A DNA stretch of 64,000 nucleotides, taken from contig NZ_KE159707.1 in the NCBI RefSeq assembly GCF_000403435.2, positions 212,095 through 276,094 of the forward strand, in the 5' to 3' direction. The notes under the pieces are model-generated. The model was given only the letters and a program-made list of their open reading frames with translations, was not told where the DNA came from and did no database searches. The stretch is from Oscillibacter sp. 1-3. GTDB taxonomy: Bacteria > Bacillota > Clostridia > Oscillospirales > Oscillospiraceae. A program made the translations under genes and the position numbers. Positions 20,419 to 28,048 of this stretch are shown here, piece by piece (positions within the stretch are counted from its first letter, which is position 1; each line of letters begins with the position of its first letter).

Positions 20419-20603
20419 GTTCCTGCCTCCTGTCTCATATGATTTTCACCTGTTCCCATCGGCGGCACGCAGTTTGACGGAGCATCTTCCGCCCGAGCCG
20501 CGTCAGGAAAGCTTGAAATCCGCCAGGATTCCCGCGTTGTTCCTCCCTGCCGGACAAAAAATTCTCCCGCCAATCTGCGCACTGCCGTCATTGATGCGGC
20601 TCC
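20419..20603. other. Intergenic, nothing recognised
   Basis: About 185 bases between the SMI1/KNR4 gene and the 3' end of the serine dehydratase alpha gene. I see no gene or clear terminator. Confidence 0.4.
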
Positions 20604-21476
20604 TCAGATCTCTCCCCGCTCCATCCGCTCCTTCACGCTCTTTCCAAAGGGCGTGGCGGCCAGACCTCCCAGGGCCGTCTCCCGCAGCTCCGTGGGGAGC
20701 CGCCGCCCCACGTCGCCCATGCAGTCGATGACCTCGTCCACCGGCACCCGGCTGGTGATGCCCGCCAGGGCCATGTCCGCGCAGCTGACGGCGTTCACCG
20801 CCCCAATGACGTTCCGCTTCACGCAGGGCACCTCCACCAGCCCTGCGATGGGGTCGCAGACCAGACCCATGAGGTTTTTCAGCGCCATGGCTGCGGCGTG
20901 GCCGATCTGCTCCCCGTCCCCTCCCCGCAGAGCCGTCAGGGCCCCTGCCGCCATGGCGGAGGCGGAGCCGATCTCCGCCTGGCACCCGCCGGAGGCCCCG
21001 GCGATGGACGCCCGGCAGCCGATTACTGCGCCGATGCCGGCGGAGACGTACAGCGCCCGCACCAGCTCGTCCTCCTCCGCCCGGCCCGCCCGATAGAGGG
21101 GCGCCAGCACCGCCGGCAGCACGCCGCAGGCCCCCGCCGTGGGGGCCGCCACAATCCTGCGCATACAGGCGTTGGACTCCCCCACGCACAGCGCCGCCGC
21201 GATGACCTCCCGCAGGTAGGGACCGCACAGGGTGTCCCCGGCGGCGGCGTAGTCCCGCATCCGCGCTCCGTCGCCCCCCACAAGGCCGCTGAGGGACCGC
21301 CGCTCCCCCTGGTAGCTCTCCACAGACTCCAGCATGGCCCGCCAGGTCATCCGCATCTTCTCAAAGGAGGCCTCCGCCGTCACCTCCCGCTCCTCCAGGT
21401 CCGTCTCCAGCACCACCTGCCAGAAGGGCTTGTTCTCCGCCTTTACCGCATCCAGAATCTCACGTATGGAATCCAT
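20604..21476 (-). CDS. sdaAA: L-serine ammonia-lyase, iron-sulfur-dependent, alpha subunit
   Basis: 290 residues. It deaminates L-serine to pyruvate and ammonia using a [4Fe-4S] cluster, together with the beta subunit. Family sequences include RRIVAAPTAGACGVLPAVL, GAVIGCRASIAGASGGCQAEIGSA and MGLVCDPIAGLVEVPCVKRN, with the cysteines expected to hold the cluster. Its ATG follows the beta-subunit stop by one base, so translation is coupled. The order beta-alpha is typical of Firmicutes, in which the E. coli enzyme is split in two. Confidence 0.95.
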   Translation of the reverse strand: MDSIREILDAVKAENKPFWQVVLETDLEEREVTAEASFEKMRMTWRAMLESVESYQGERRSLSGLVGGDGARMRDYAAAGDTLCGPYLREVIAAALCVGESNACMRRIVAAPTAGACGVLPAVLAPLYRAGRAEEDELVRALYVSAGIGAVIGCRASIAGASGGCQAEIGSASAMAAGALTALRGGDGEQIGHAAAMALKNLMGLVCDPIAGLVEVPCVKRNVIGAVNAVSCADMALAGITSRVPVDEVIDCMGDVGRRLPTELRETALGGLAATPFGKSVKERMERGEI

Positions 21477-21477
21477 C

Positions 21478-22146
21478 TCAGTCCGCCTCCCTCTCGTAAT
21501 AAGTCACCCGTTCCACACCGGGGATCTCCGCCACCATCTCCCGCGTCACGGTGGAAACCCGCTGGTCCGTCTCCAGCACCATCAGGGCAGCGCCGCCCCG
21601 GCGGTCCCGGCACAGGCTCATGTTGGCCACGTTCACCCGGAACTTGCTGAGCTCCCGGGCGATGGAGGCCAGGGTGCCGGGGATGTCGTGGTGGCGGACG
21701 ATCAGGGTGTTGAAGTCGCCGGTGAAGTTCACATTCACGCCGTTGACCTGCTCCACCCGGATGCGCCCGCCGCCGGTGGAGGCCGCACGCAGCGCCAGCC
21801 GGTGTCCGTCCTCCGCCGTGATGTCCAGCACCGCCGTGTTAGGGTGGGCGCTGCGCAGCTGGACGGTGCGGAACGTGAACTCCAGCCCCCGCTCCGCCGC
21901 GACGGCAAAGCTCCGGGGCACGTCCAGGTCGTCCGGCGTCATGCCCAGGAGCCCCGCCACCAGGGCCCTGTCCGTGCCGTGGCCCCGGCCCGTCTCGGCG
22001 AAGGAGCCGTACAGGCCGATCTCCGCCCGGACAGGCGTACCGTCCAGCAGCGTCCGGGCCATCCGCCCGATGCGCACCGCCCCCGCCGTGTGAGAACTGG
22101 AGGGCCCCACCATCACCGGGCCCAGAATATCAAAAATATCCAACAT
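21478..22146 (-). CDS. sdaAB: L-serine ammonia-lyase, iron-sulfur-dependent, beta subunit
   Basis: 222 residues from the ATG at 22146, which has a purine-rich GGAAAGGAAG upstream; a longer start adds a basic stretch without homology. The start MLDIFDILGPVMVGPSSSHTAGA is diagnostic for the family. The C-terminal ~75 residues form an ACT domain (DIPGTLASIARELSKFRVNVANM), a likely serine-sensing site. It is the first gene of the sdaAB-sdaAA operon. No regulatory site is evident in the upstream 100 bases. Confidence 0.93.
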   Translation of the reverse strand: MLDIFDILGPVMVGPSSSHTAGAVRIGRMARTLLDGTPVRAEIGLYGSFAETGRGHGTDRALVAGLLGMTPDDLDVPRSFAVAAERGLEFTFRTVQLRSAHPNTAVLDITAEDGHRLALRAASTGGGRIRVEQVNGVNVNFTGDFNTLIVRHHDIPGTLASIARELSKFRVNVANMSLCRDRRGGAALMVLETDQRVSTVTREMVAEIPGVERVTYYEREAD

Positions 22147-22250
22147 CGCACATCTTCCTTTCCTTGCCGGCGCCGTTTTTTCAGCGTACCACACCGGCTT
22201 TGTTTTCACAAGTCCAGACCGTATTGGAAAGCGTCCGGCCGCGCATTTTG

Positions 22251-22400
22251 GGCCTTGTTTGGCAAATGCGCGGCGGCGAGAGTTTTCTCGCCGGACAGAG
22301 CAAAAGACTCGTGGGAATACTCTTTGTATTTCAAGAATTTTTACGCGGCACGGCGAAAAGATCCGCCGTCTGGGCCTTTTGACCTTTTTCAGACAAAGCC
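22251..22400. repeat. Dispersed ~150-bp palindromic repeat, copy 1
   Basis: It begins GGCCTTGTTTG and ends near CAGACAAAGCC, roughly inverted ends. Inside are CGGCGAGAGTTTTCTCGCC and GATCCGCCGTCTGGGC. A second copy with the same blocks in the same order lies at 30252-30410. Neither codes for protein. It resembles a MITE or REP-like element carried in intergenic DNA. Confidence 0.65.
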
Positions 22401-22422
22401 TGTTCTCTGCGCTCTCCGGCCG

Positions 22423-22451
22423 AAAAAAACGGGACGCCTTCCGGCATCCCG
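22423..22451 (-). terminator. Terminator of the degV gene
   Basis: On the minus strand, CGGGATGCC-GGAA-GGCGTCCCG (22451-22430) runs straight into seven T residues (22429-22423). It starts 10 bases after the degV stop codon. Confidence 0.85.
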
Positions 22452-22461
22452 CTCGATATTC

Positions 22462-23328
22462 TCAGTCCAGCACCTGCACGGCGGCTCCCAGCACGCCGTC
22501 GCCGATGTAGACGCTGAGCGTGCCGTCGATCTCGCCCTCCCAGATGTGGTCGTAGTCCGGCAGGGCGGTCATCAGCCGCTGGCGCACGGTCTCCATCTCC
22601 GCAGGAGCGCCGCCGTTGGCCACCGCCAGATTGTACCGCTTATGTTCGCCGCAGGCCTTCACCGCCATGGCCACCAGCTTGTCCATCACCTGGCTGCGGC
22701 CCCGCACCTTGGCCACGGACTGCAGCTGCCCGTCGGGGGCGAAGGTGATGATGGGCTTGATCTGCAGCAGCGTCCCCGCCGTGGCGGTGACCTTGCCGAT
22801 GCGCCCGCCCTTCATCAGGTACTCCAGGGTGTCCACCGAGAAGAAGGGATGGGACCCGGCAATCAGCTGAGGCACCCGCCGCTCCGTCAGCTCCTCCCAC
22901 TCCATGCCGCCGCGGATGTCCTCCGCCAGCTGGAGGAGGGTCATCCCCATGCCAAGGGACCCGCTGAGGGAGTCGTACACCTTCACCGGCAGCATTCCCC
23001 GGCACTCCTCGCCGATCAGGCGCACCAGGTTGTAGGTGCCGGAGAGACCGCTGGAGAGCATCACGGCGATCACGCCGTCATACCCGTCCATGACGATCTG
23101 GCGCAGGGTCTTTTCGATGTCCTCCCCGGAGGGCAGCGAGGTTTGCGGCAGCTCGCCGGCGCGCAGGCGGGTGTAAATGTCCCCCCCGAAGATGTCCACG
23201 CCGTCGGAGTACTCCCCGTCGGCGCACAAAATCCGCAGCGGCACCCGGTAGATATGGTTCTCCTCCGCCAGACGGGGGGACAGGTCGGCGCAGGAGTCCG
23301 TCAGCAGGGCGATCTTTTGTGGAATCAT
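22462..23328 (-). CDS. DegV family fatty-acid-binding protein
   Basis: 288 residues, the usual DegV size. Motifs: KIALLTDSCADLSP at the N-terminus, TSLPSGEDIEKTL (the conserved TSxPS lipid-carboxylate contact), VIAVMLSSGLSGTYN (SSxLSGTY), and DSLSGSLGMG. DegV (FakB) proteins bind fatty acids and hand them to the FakA kinase; no fakA is adjacent. The gene is monocistronic with its own terminator. Confidence 0.92.
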   Translation of the reverse strand: MIPQKIALLTDSCADLSPRLAEENHIYRVPLRILCADGEYSDGVDIFGGDIYTRLRAGELPQTSLPSGEDIEKTLRQIVMDGYDGVIAVMLSSGLSGTYNLVRLIGEECRGMLPVKVYDSLSGSLGMGMTLLQLAEDIRGGMEWEELTERRVPQLIAGSHPFFSVDTLEYLMKGGRIGKVTATAGTLLQIKPIITFAPDGQLQSVAKVRGRSQVMDKLVAMAVKACGEHKRYNLAVANGGAPAEMETVRQRLMTALPDYDHIWEGEIDGTLSVYIGDGVLGAAVQVLD

Positions 23329-23441
23329 AAGTCATCTCCAGTTTCAAGCAAAAAATGGTATTGCAACGATTATCGCACAAACGAATGGAAACTGCAAGAG
23401 GGAAAAGCGTGGTCCTTCTATAAAAAACGCTTCCGACGGTT

Positions 23442-24206
23442 TTGGCAGGTGCGCAGGCGCGGGCGGAGCTCCGGCCGGCGGAGAGCCTGGAAGAGCCGGC
23501 TTTGACGCTGGCGGGGCGGGCCCTGTCCTCCTCCGTTCTGGTACACGGCGGCGGCTTTGAGACAGGCGCCGACCTGGAGGCGGTTTTCCGGGCCTGCGGC
23601 TTTGAGGCGGAGGTCCCCTTTTACGAGTACGGCGGCCCGGACGGCAGCCCTCAGCTGACGCTGTGGTACAACGCGGCGGCGGAGACCGGGGTGGGCATCC
23701 GCTACCGGTATTCGGAGGACGGGGACCCGGTTTTGTACGGCTTCGGCTTTCAGGGACTCTCTTTGGCGGAGGGAGACTGCCGGTGGAAAGAGGACCTCAC
23801 CGCGCCGCCGGAGGCGGTGCTCCAGGGGGTGGAGGATGTGGAGGAGGAGCGGACATATGACGAAGCGGGCCGCCTGACGGCGTTTTCCTCCTCCGGGCGG
23901 CTGGACGAGCCGGGACATGAGGAGGAGCGGGTCTGGATCTATTGCCTTGCGTGGACCTATGATGAGGGCGGCGTGCTCCGGCGCGGGAGCTTCGGACAAA
24001 ATCCCATGCTGTTTGGGACCACCGGGTCCTCCCGGGAGTTCTTCTGTGACGAAGCGGGCCGGCTGTGCTATGAGCGGGCCTATATCACCCACGGCAGTCT
24101 GGACTGCTACTACATCTACGAGGGAGAGAACGCTGCTCCGGCCTATGGTCTCTCTCTGGACGACAACCTGGGGACCTGGTTTCCGGAGATGGCGCGCTAT
24201 TTCTGA
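23442..24206 (+). CDS. Hypothetical protein, probably 5'-truncated
   Basis: About 254 codons open from a TTG at 23442; the frame is closed upstream by TAA at 23421-23423 and offers no ATG and no ribosome-binding site. The protein is acidic, with TYDEAGRLTAFSSSGRLDE and FFCDEAGRLCYE, loosely resembling YD-type repeats. It has no signal peptide, although such proteins usually carry one. The 5' end was probably lost or frameshifted. Function unknown. Confidence 0.45.
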   Translation: MAGAQARAELRPAESLEEPALTLAGRALSSSVLVHGGGFETGADLEAVFRACGFEAEVPFYEYGGPDGSPQLTLWYNAAAETGVGIRYRYSEDGDPVLYGFGFQGLSLAEGDCRWKEDLTAPPEAVLQGVEDVEEERTYDEAGRLTAFSSSGRLDEPGHEEERVWIYCLAWTYDEGGVLRRGSFGQNPMLFGTTGSSREFFCDEAGRLCYERAYITHGSLDCYYIYEGENAAPAYGLSLDDNLGTWFPEMARYF

Positions 24207-24242
24207 AAATGGAAATCCCTTTTCTTTTTCGGCGAAAAGGGG

Positions 24243-24273
24243 TATAATGGAAAAACAAAGGAGGGGATGCCCC
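24243..24273 (+). promoter_or_regulatory. -10 element and ribosome-binding site of the Nudix gene
   Basis: GGGGTATAAT (TATAAT at 24243-24248) overlaps an in-frame ATG at 24247, so that ATG cannot be the start. AGGAGG at 24259-24264 sits nine bases before GTG 24274, which is taken as the start. No good -35 is present. Confidence 0.55.
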
Positions 24274-24744
24274 GTGCTGAACTCGACGCTGTGCTACCTG
24301 GAGCGGGGGGACGAGTACCTGATGCTCCACCGGGTCAAAAAAAAGAACGACCTGAACCGCGACAAGTGGATCGGCGTGGGCGGCAAGTGCGAGGAGGGGG
24401 AGAGCCCCGAGGACTGCGTCCTCCGGGAGACCCGGGAGGAGACGGGGCTGACGCTGACGGACTTTCGCTACCGCGGGCTTGTGACCTTTGTCTCCGACCA
24501 GGCGCCAACGGAGTATATGCACCTCTTCACCGCCTCGGCGTGGACAGGCGCGCCCATCCCCTGCGGCGAGGGGGAGCTGGCCTGGATCAAAAAGGCGGCG
24601 CTCCGGTCCCTGCCCATGTGGGCGGGGGATCAGATTTTTTTGGACCTGCTGGAGGCGGGCGGGCCCTTTTTCTCGCTGAAACTGCAATACCAGGGGGAGA
24701 AGCTGTCCGGAGCATGGCTGAACGGACAGCCGTTGAAAACGTGA
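24274..24744 (+). CDS. Nudix hydrolase (MutT/8-oxo-dGTPase-like)
   Basis: 156 residues. The Nudix box is complete: GGKCEEGESPEDCVLRETREE followed by TGL, fitting G-x5-E-x7-R-E-x-x-E-E-x-G-U. The sequences NSTLCYLERGDEYLMLHRVKKKND and WIGVGG match the branch annotated as 8-oxo-dGTP diphosphatase in Clostridia. It would hydrolyse oxidised or other nucleoside diphosphate derivatives. It lies 13 bases before the DUF3783 gene and probably heads the three-gene unit 24274-25567. Confidence 0.85.
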   Translation: MLNSTLCYLERGDEYLMLHRVKKKNDLNRDKWIGVGGKCEEGESPEDCVLRETREETGLTLTDFRYRGLVTFVSDQAPTEYMHLFTASAWTGAPIPCGEGELAWIKKAALRSLPMWAGDQIFLDLLEAGGPFFSLKLQYQGEKLSGAWLNGQPLKT

Positions 24745-24757
24745 GGAGGCAATTTGC

Positions 24758-25126
24758 ATGGCCGGAAAGATACTGCTGTTCGGATTTGAGGACCTGCCCG
24801 CCATCCTGGCGGTGAGCGCTGCGGCGGAGCCCTTCGGGGCGGAGGCGGTGCCCGTGGCCCGGGGGGACTACGGCCGGCCCATCGCCGCCCTGGCGGGGCT
24901 GGAGGGCGGCGCCGGGGTCCCCTATGCCGGCGGGCCTCTGGGGGGACGGATGATGGTGCTCTGCGGCCTGGAGGACCGCCTTGCGGCGCTGCTGCCGGTT
25001 CTGGCCCAGGCCGGGGCGGGGCCAGACTGCCTCAAGGCGGTGCTGACGGACCACAACCGGGGCTGGAACGCCCTGCGCCTGTTCGAGGAGCTCAGCCGGG
25101 AGCGGCGGGCCCTCTCGGGAAAGTGA
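24758..25126 (+). CDS. DUF3783 domain protein
   Basis: 122 residues. The C-terminal half (MVLCGLEDRLAALLPVLAQAG, KAVLTDHNRGWNALRLFEEL) matches DUF3783, a small Firmicute family of unknown function. GGAGG precedes the ATG. It sits between the Nudix and DUF523 genes with gaps of 13 and 9 bases, suggesting one operon. Confidence 0.75.
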   Translation: MAGKILLFGFEDLPAILAVSAAAEPFGAEAVPVARGDYGRPIAALAGLEGGAGVPYAGGPLGGRMMVLCGLEDRLAALLPVLAQAGAGPDCLKAVLTDHNRGWNALRLFEELSRERRALSGK

Positions 25127-25135
25127 GGCGGGGCC

Positions 25136-25567
25136 ATGAAGCTGCTGGTGTCCGCATGCCTCCTGGGGACCTGCTGCCGGTACGACGGCGCGTCCAAGGC
25201 GCATCCCCTGGCAGAACGGCTGGCGGAGCGGCATACGCTGGTGCCCGTCTGCCCGGAGCAGCTGGGGGGACTGCCCACGCCCCGCCCCCCGGCGGAGCGG
25301 AGGGGGGACCGGGTGGTGACCGGAGATGGGGCCGACGTGACGGAGCAGTACCGCCGGGGCGCGGAGGAGGCCCTCCGCCTGTGCCGCATGCTGGGGTGCG
25401 GGGCCGCGGTGCTGAAAGAGCGCAGCCCCTCCTGCGGCCGCGGGGAAATCTATGACGGAACCTTTTCCGGGACTCTCGCCGCCGGGGACGGCGTGACGGC
25501 GGCACTGCTGGCGTCCCACGGCGTTCCGGTGTACGGAGAATCCCGCATTGAGGAGCTGCTGAAATGA
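25136..25567 (+). CDS. DUF523 family protein
   Basis: 143 residues starting MKLLVSACLLGTCCRYDG, with VPVCPEQLGGLPTPRPPAE and ERSPSCGRGEIYDGTFSG. The conserved cysteines (CLLG-x-CCRYDG, CPEQ, SPSCG) define DUF523; some relatives are 2-thiouracil desulfurases or bind metal/Fe-S. Its neighbour 260 bases downstream is a uracil permease, which is suggestive given the thiouracil link but not proof. It ends the Nudix-DUF3783-DUF523 unit. Confidence 0.85.
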   Translation: MKLLVSACLLGTCCRYDGASKAHPLAERLAERHTLVPVCPEQLGGLPTPRPPAERRGDRVVTGDGADVTEQYRRGAEEALRLCRMLGCGAAVLKERSPSCGRGEIYDGTFSGTLAAGDGVTAALLASHGVPVYGESRIEELLK

Positions 25568-25638
25568 AAGAGGGCGGCCTCTGTCATTTTTTACAATTTT
25601 CAGGGGATATTTTCTGCCCGGTTCGTTTGAAAACGGGC

Positions 25639-25667
25639 TTGTGCCGGGGAATGGTTTTCTGTATAAT
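25639..25667 (+). promoter_or_regulatory. Promoter of the uracil permease leader
   Basis: TTGTGC (25639-25644), a 17-base spacer and TATAAT (25662-25667). Transcription would start near 25674, placing the leader ORF and terminator entirely in the 5' mRNA leader. Confidence 0.7.
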
Positions 25668-25697
25668 TGATAAAAATAATGAAGAGGAGGGGATACC

Positions 25698-25766
25698 ATG
25701 CTGAAAGCGGTGAAAAGTGCGGCGGTGGTTTCTCTCCTTTCCATTTTTGGCGTTTCCCTTTTCTGA
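25698..25766 (+). CDS. 22-residue leader peptide upstream of the uracil permease
   Basis: An ATG behind a strong GAGGAGGGG runs 22 codons (MLKAVKSAAVVSL... ending VSLF) to a TGA whose A is the first base of a terminator hairpin. The codons before the stop are pyrimidine-rich (TTTCTCTCCTTTCC, then ATTTTT and TTTCCCTTTTC). This arrangement resembles the pyrBI leader of E. coli, in which close ribosome-polymerase coupling at U-rich pause sites prevents termination when UTP is low. It is inferred to regulate the permease gene; the peptide itself probably has no function. Confidence 0.65.
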   Translation: MLKAVKSAAVVSLLSIFGVSLF

Positions 25767-25791
25767 CCGGCTTTGGAGCCGGTATTTTTTT
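25766..25791 (+). terminator. Attenuator terminator in the uracil permease leader
   Basis: A 7-bp perfect stem ACCGGCT/AGCCGGT (25766-25772, 25777-25783) with a TTGG loop is followed by A and seven T residues. A ribosome at the leader stop codon would cover the left arm and block the hairpin. It lies 38 bases before the permease start. Confidence 0.8.
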
Positions 25792-25829
25792 GCACCAAAA
25801 TCAGCGGAACAAATGAGAGGAGAGAATCT

Positions 25830-27200
25830 ATGAAAGAGACCAACAGCACCGCCCCCATCCGGGACGCCCGCACGCTGGGCGTGCCCAGGATGCTGATCCT
25901 GGGCCTCCAGCACATGTTCGCCATGTTCGGCGCCACGGTTCTGGTGCCCATCCTGGTGAACTCCTACGGCCTGCCCCTGTCCATCCAGACCACCCTGTTT
26001 TTCGCCGGTATCGGCACGCTGTTCTTCCACGTCTGCACCCGGATGAAGGTCCCCGCCTTCCTGGGGTCCTCCTTCGCCTTCCTGGGCGGCTTTGCCGCCG
26101 TGGCGGGGCTGGACAGCGGCATCTACGCGGGGATGGACCCCGCCGGGAAGCTGCAGTACGCCTGCGGCGGCATCGTGGTGGCGGGCCTTTTGTACGTGGC
26201 GCTGGCCCTGATTATCAAGGCCGTGGGCGTCCACAAGGTGATGCACTACCTGCCCCCAGTGGTCACCGGGCCCATCATCATCCTCATCGGACTGAATCTG
26301 GCGCCCTCCGCCGTGAACAACGCCTCCACCTGCTGGTGGCTGGCCCTGGTAGCCATGGTCATCATAGTGGCGGCCAACATCTGGGGAAAGGGCATGATCA
26401 AGATCATCCCCATCCTGCTGGGCGTGGTGGGGTCCTACGTGGTGGCCCTGGCGGCCGGGAAGGTGGATTTCTCCGCCCTGGACATCAGCGGCCTCACCGG
26501 CGGCCTGACCCCCATTCTGGGCCTTCAGCCCTTCTTCACCGACTTCGGCGGCTCCATCGCCAAGTTTGACATCTCCTCCATCCTGGTGATGGCCCCCATC
26601 GCCCTGGCCGCCATGATGGAGCACATCGGCGATATGTCCGCCATCTCCGCCACCGTGGGGGAGAACTTCATCGAGGACCCGGGCCTGCACCGCACCCTCA
26701 TCGGCGACGGCATCGCCACCTCCCTCTCCGCCATCTTCGGCGGCCCCGCCAACACCACCTACGGCGAGAACACCGGCGTGCTGGTCCTCTCCCGGGTGTA
26801 TGACCCCCGGGTGATCCGCCTGGCGGCCGTCTATGCCTTGGTGCTGTCCTTCTCCCCCGCCTTCGCGGTGCTGGTGAACACCATGCCCGCGGCCATCGTG
26901 GGCGGCGTCAGCTTCATCCTCTACGGCATGATCTCCGCCATCGGCGTGCGGAACGTGGTGGAGAACCGGGTGGACTTCACCAACTCCCGGAACCTCATCA
27001 TCGCCGCCGTGATTCTGGTGTGCGGTCTGGGCTTCACCGGCGGGCTGACCTTCACCGTGGGGGGCGTGTCCATCACCCTCACCAGTTTGGCCATCGCGGC
27101 CATCGCCGGCATCGCGCTCAACGCCGTTCTCCCCGGCAACGACTTCCAGTTCGGCCAGAGCGAGGGCGCGGACACCGCCGCCTCCCTGGGGCGGTATTGA
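25830..27200 (+). CDS. uraA: Uracil permease (NCS2 family)
   Basis: 456 residues from the ATG behind GAGAGGAGAGAA. It is a polytopic NCS2 transporter with LGLQHMFAMFGATVLVPILV at the N-terminus, the conserved MMEHIGDM in the middle with the substrate-binding Glu, and GGPANTTYGENTGVL as the family signature. GENTG and the overall length fit uracil rather than xanthine carriers. Expression is probably controlled by the leader attenuator at 25698-25791. A GC-rich hairpin follows the gene. Confidence 0.92.
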   Translation: MKETNSTAPIRDARTLGVPRMLILGLQHMFAMFGATVLVPILVNSYGLPLSIQTTLFFAGIGTLFFHVCTRMKVPAFLGSSFAFLGGFAAVAGLDSGIYAGMDPAGKLQYACGGIVVAGLLYVALALIIKAVGVHKVMHYLPPVVTGPIIILIGLNLAPSAVNNASTCWWLALVAMVIIVAANIWGKGMIKIIPILLGVVGSYVVALAAGKVDFSALDISGLTGGLTPILGLQPFFTDFGGSIAKFDISSILVMAPIALAAMMEHIGDMSAISATVGENFIEDPGLHRTLIGDGIATSLSAIFGGPANTTYGENTGVLVLSRVYDPRVIRLAAVYALVLSFSPAFAVLVNTMPAAIVGGVSFILYGMISAIGVRNVVENRVDFTNSRNLIIAAVILVCGLGFTGGLTFTVGGVSITLTSLAIAAIAGIALNAVLPGNDFQFGQSEGADTAASLGRY

Positions 27201-27230
27201 TCTCCCGCGCCGATTTCCGATACAGACAAA

Positions 27231-27263
27231 GCCGCCCCGGAGAGCGTGTCTCTCCGGGGCGGC
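27231..27263 (+). terminator. Hairpin after uraA
   Basis: Perfect 14-bp stem GCCGCCCCGGAGAG/CTCTCCGGGGCGGC with a 5-base loop, 30 bases after the stop codon. It lacks a T-run, so termination may be incomplete or factor-dependent. Confidence 0.55.
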
Positions 27264-27279
27264 CAACAGTCGGGCCGGC

Positions 27280-27720
27280 AGGGCCATTCCGTGACGCCCT
27301 GCCGCTCCTGCAGCCTCTGGATTCCCGCCTGCTGCAGCCAGCCCTGCAGCTTTTTGATGGGAAAGCCGGTGAAGGTATACGATTCTCCCCCCGGCGCCAA
27401 ATTGTCACAGTGGCAATGCACAAAAGGAGTTTCCCCACGGTAAAGCCTCTTATCTCTGAGCGTTTCAGCTCAAATTCCCGATAGCTCCGGACTCTCCGGT
27501 CGGTCACATAGACTGTGGCATGCCAACATTGGCAGGAGTTCAGCACTCCCACAGGCTCCCGGCAGGAAAAAGTCCCCGGCCGATCAGCGCTTCCCCCGGG
27601 CTGAGCCGAATGTCTGCCATAAACAGTTACCTCCAGCGTATAAATAGGATCAAGCCGCTCCGTCCGCCGCGGCGCCATGATAAACTCCATGGCTTTGCGG
27701 GTATTCCGATGTTCAGACAT
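27280..27720 (-). pseudogene. Decayed small gene, possibly a bacterial PH-like domain
   Basis: On the minus strand, one frame reads TVYVTDRRVRSYREFELKRS and IRGFTVGKLLLCIATVTIW, then breaks. An adjacent frame continues with SYTFTGFPIKKLQGWLQQAG. Together these look like one protein with a frameshift near 27390. The pattern (xVTDRRV, charged strand, hydrophobic strand, C-terminal helix) recalls bacterial PH domains. No start codon with a ribosome-binding site is clear. The assignment is tentative. Confidence 0.35.
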
Positions 27721-27774
27721 CCGAAAAGTCCCCGGTCTTTCCCTCTGGCGGAGGCTCTTTGAACAATGGAAAAA

Positions 27775-27820
27775 CGCCGTCTTGGCGGATCTCTTTCCGC
27801 CAAGACGGCGCCGCTTTTTT
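27775..27820 (+). terminator. Strong intrinsic terminator
   Basis: Perfect 15-bp stem CGCCGTCTTGGCGGA/TCCGCCAAGACGGCG (27775-27789, 27796-27810) with a 6-base loop, then CCGCTTTTTT. It insulates birA from upstream transcription. A four-A tract precedes it on the left, so it could work in both directions. Confidence 0.8.
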
Positions 27821-28048
27821 GAAATCCTTCAGGATTCCTGCGCCAAATCGCCATTCTGCCGATTTTCAGAAGCTGTACCAATCGCCCCTGTTATCATTTG
27901 ATTATAATACACGTCCCCAGCCGCCGCAAGGGGGAGATTTCCCGACCTCTTGCCTGTTTACAGAGGAAGAAAAATGTGGTATCATCATAGCCGCGAACAA
28001 GATCGGGAGGCCGCCGGGCGCGGCGGCTCTTTTGAAGGAGGCGGAACC

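Noticed and set aside
24247..24744. ATG 24247 as start of the Nudix gene
   Set aside because: It lies inside a TATAAT -10 box and upstream of the AGGAGG; GTG 24274 fits the ribosome-binding site.
25639..25830. PyrR-binding attenuator for uraA
   Set aside because: No typical PyrR-binding stem-loop consensus was found; the leader peptide arrangement explains the region better.
25584..27287. A 567-codon minus-strand frame opposite uraA
   Set aside because: Repetitive Gly/His/Asp-rich shadow of a conserved NCS2 transporter gene; no start signal.
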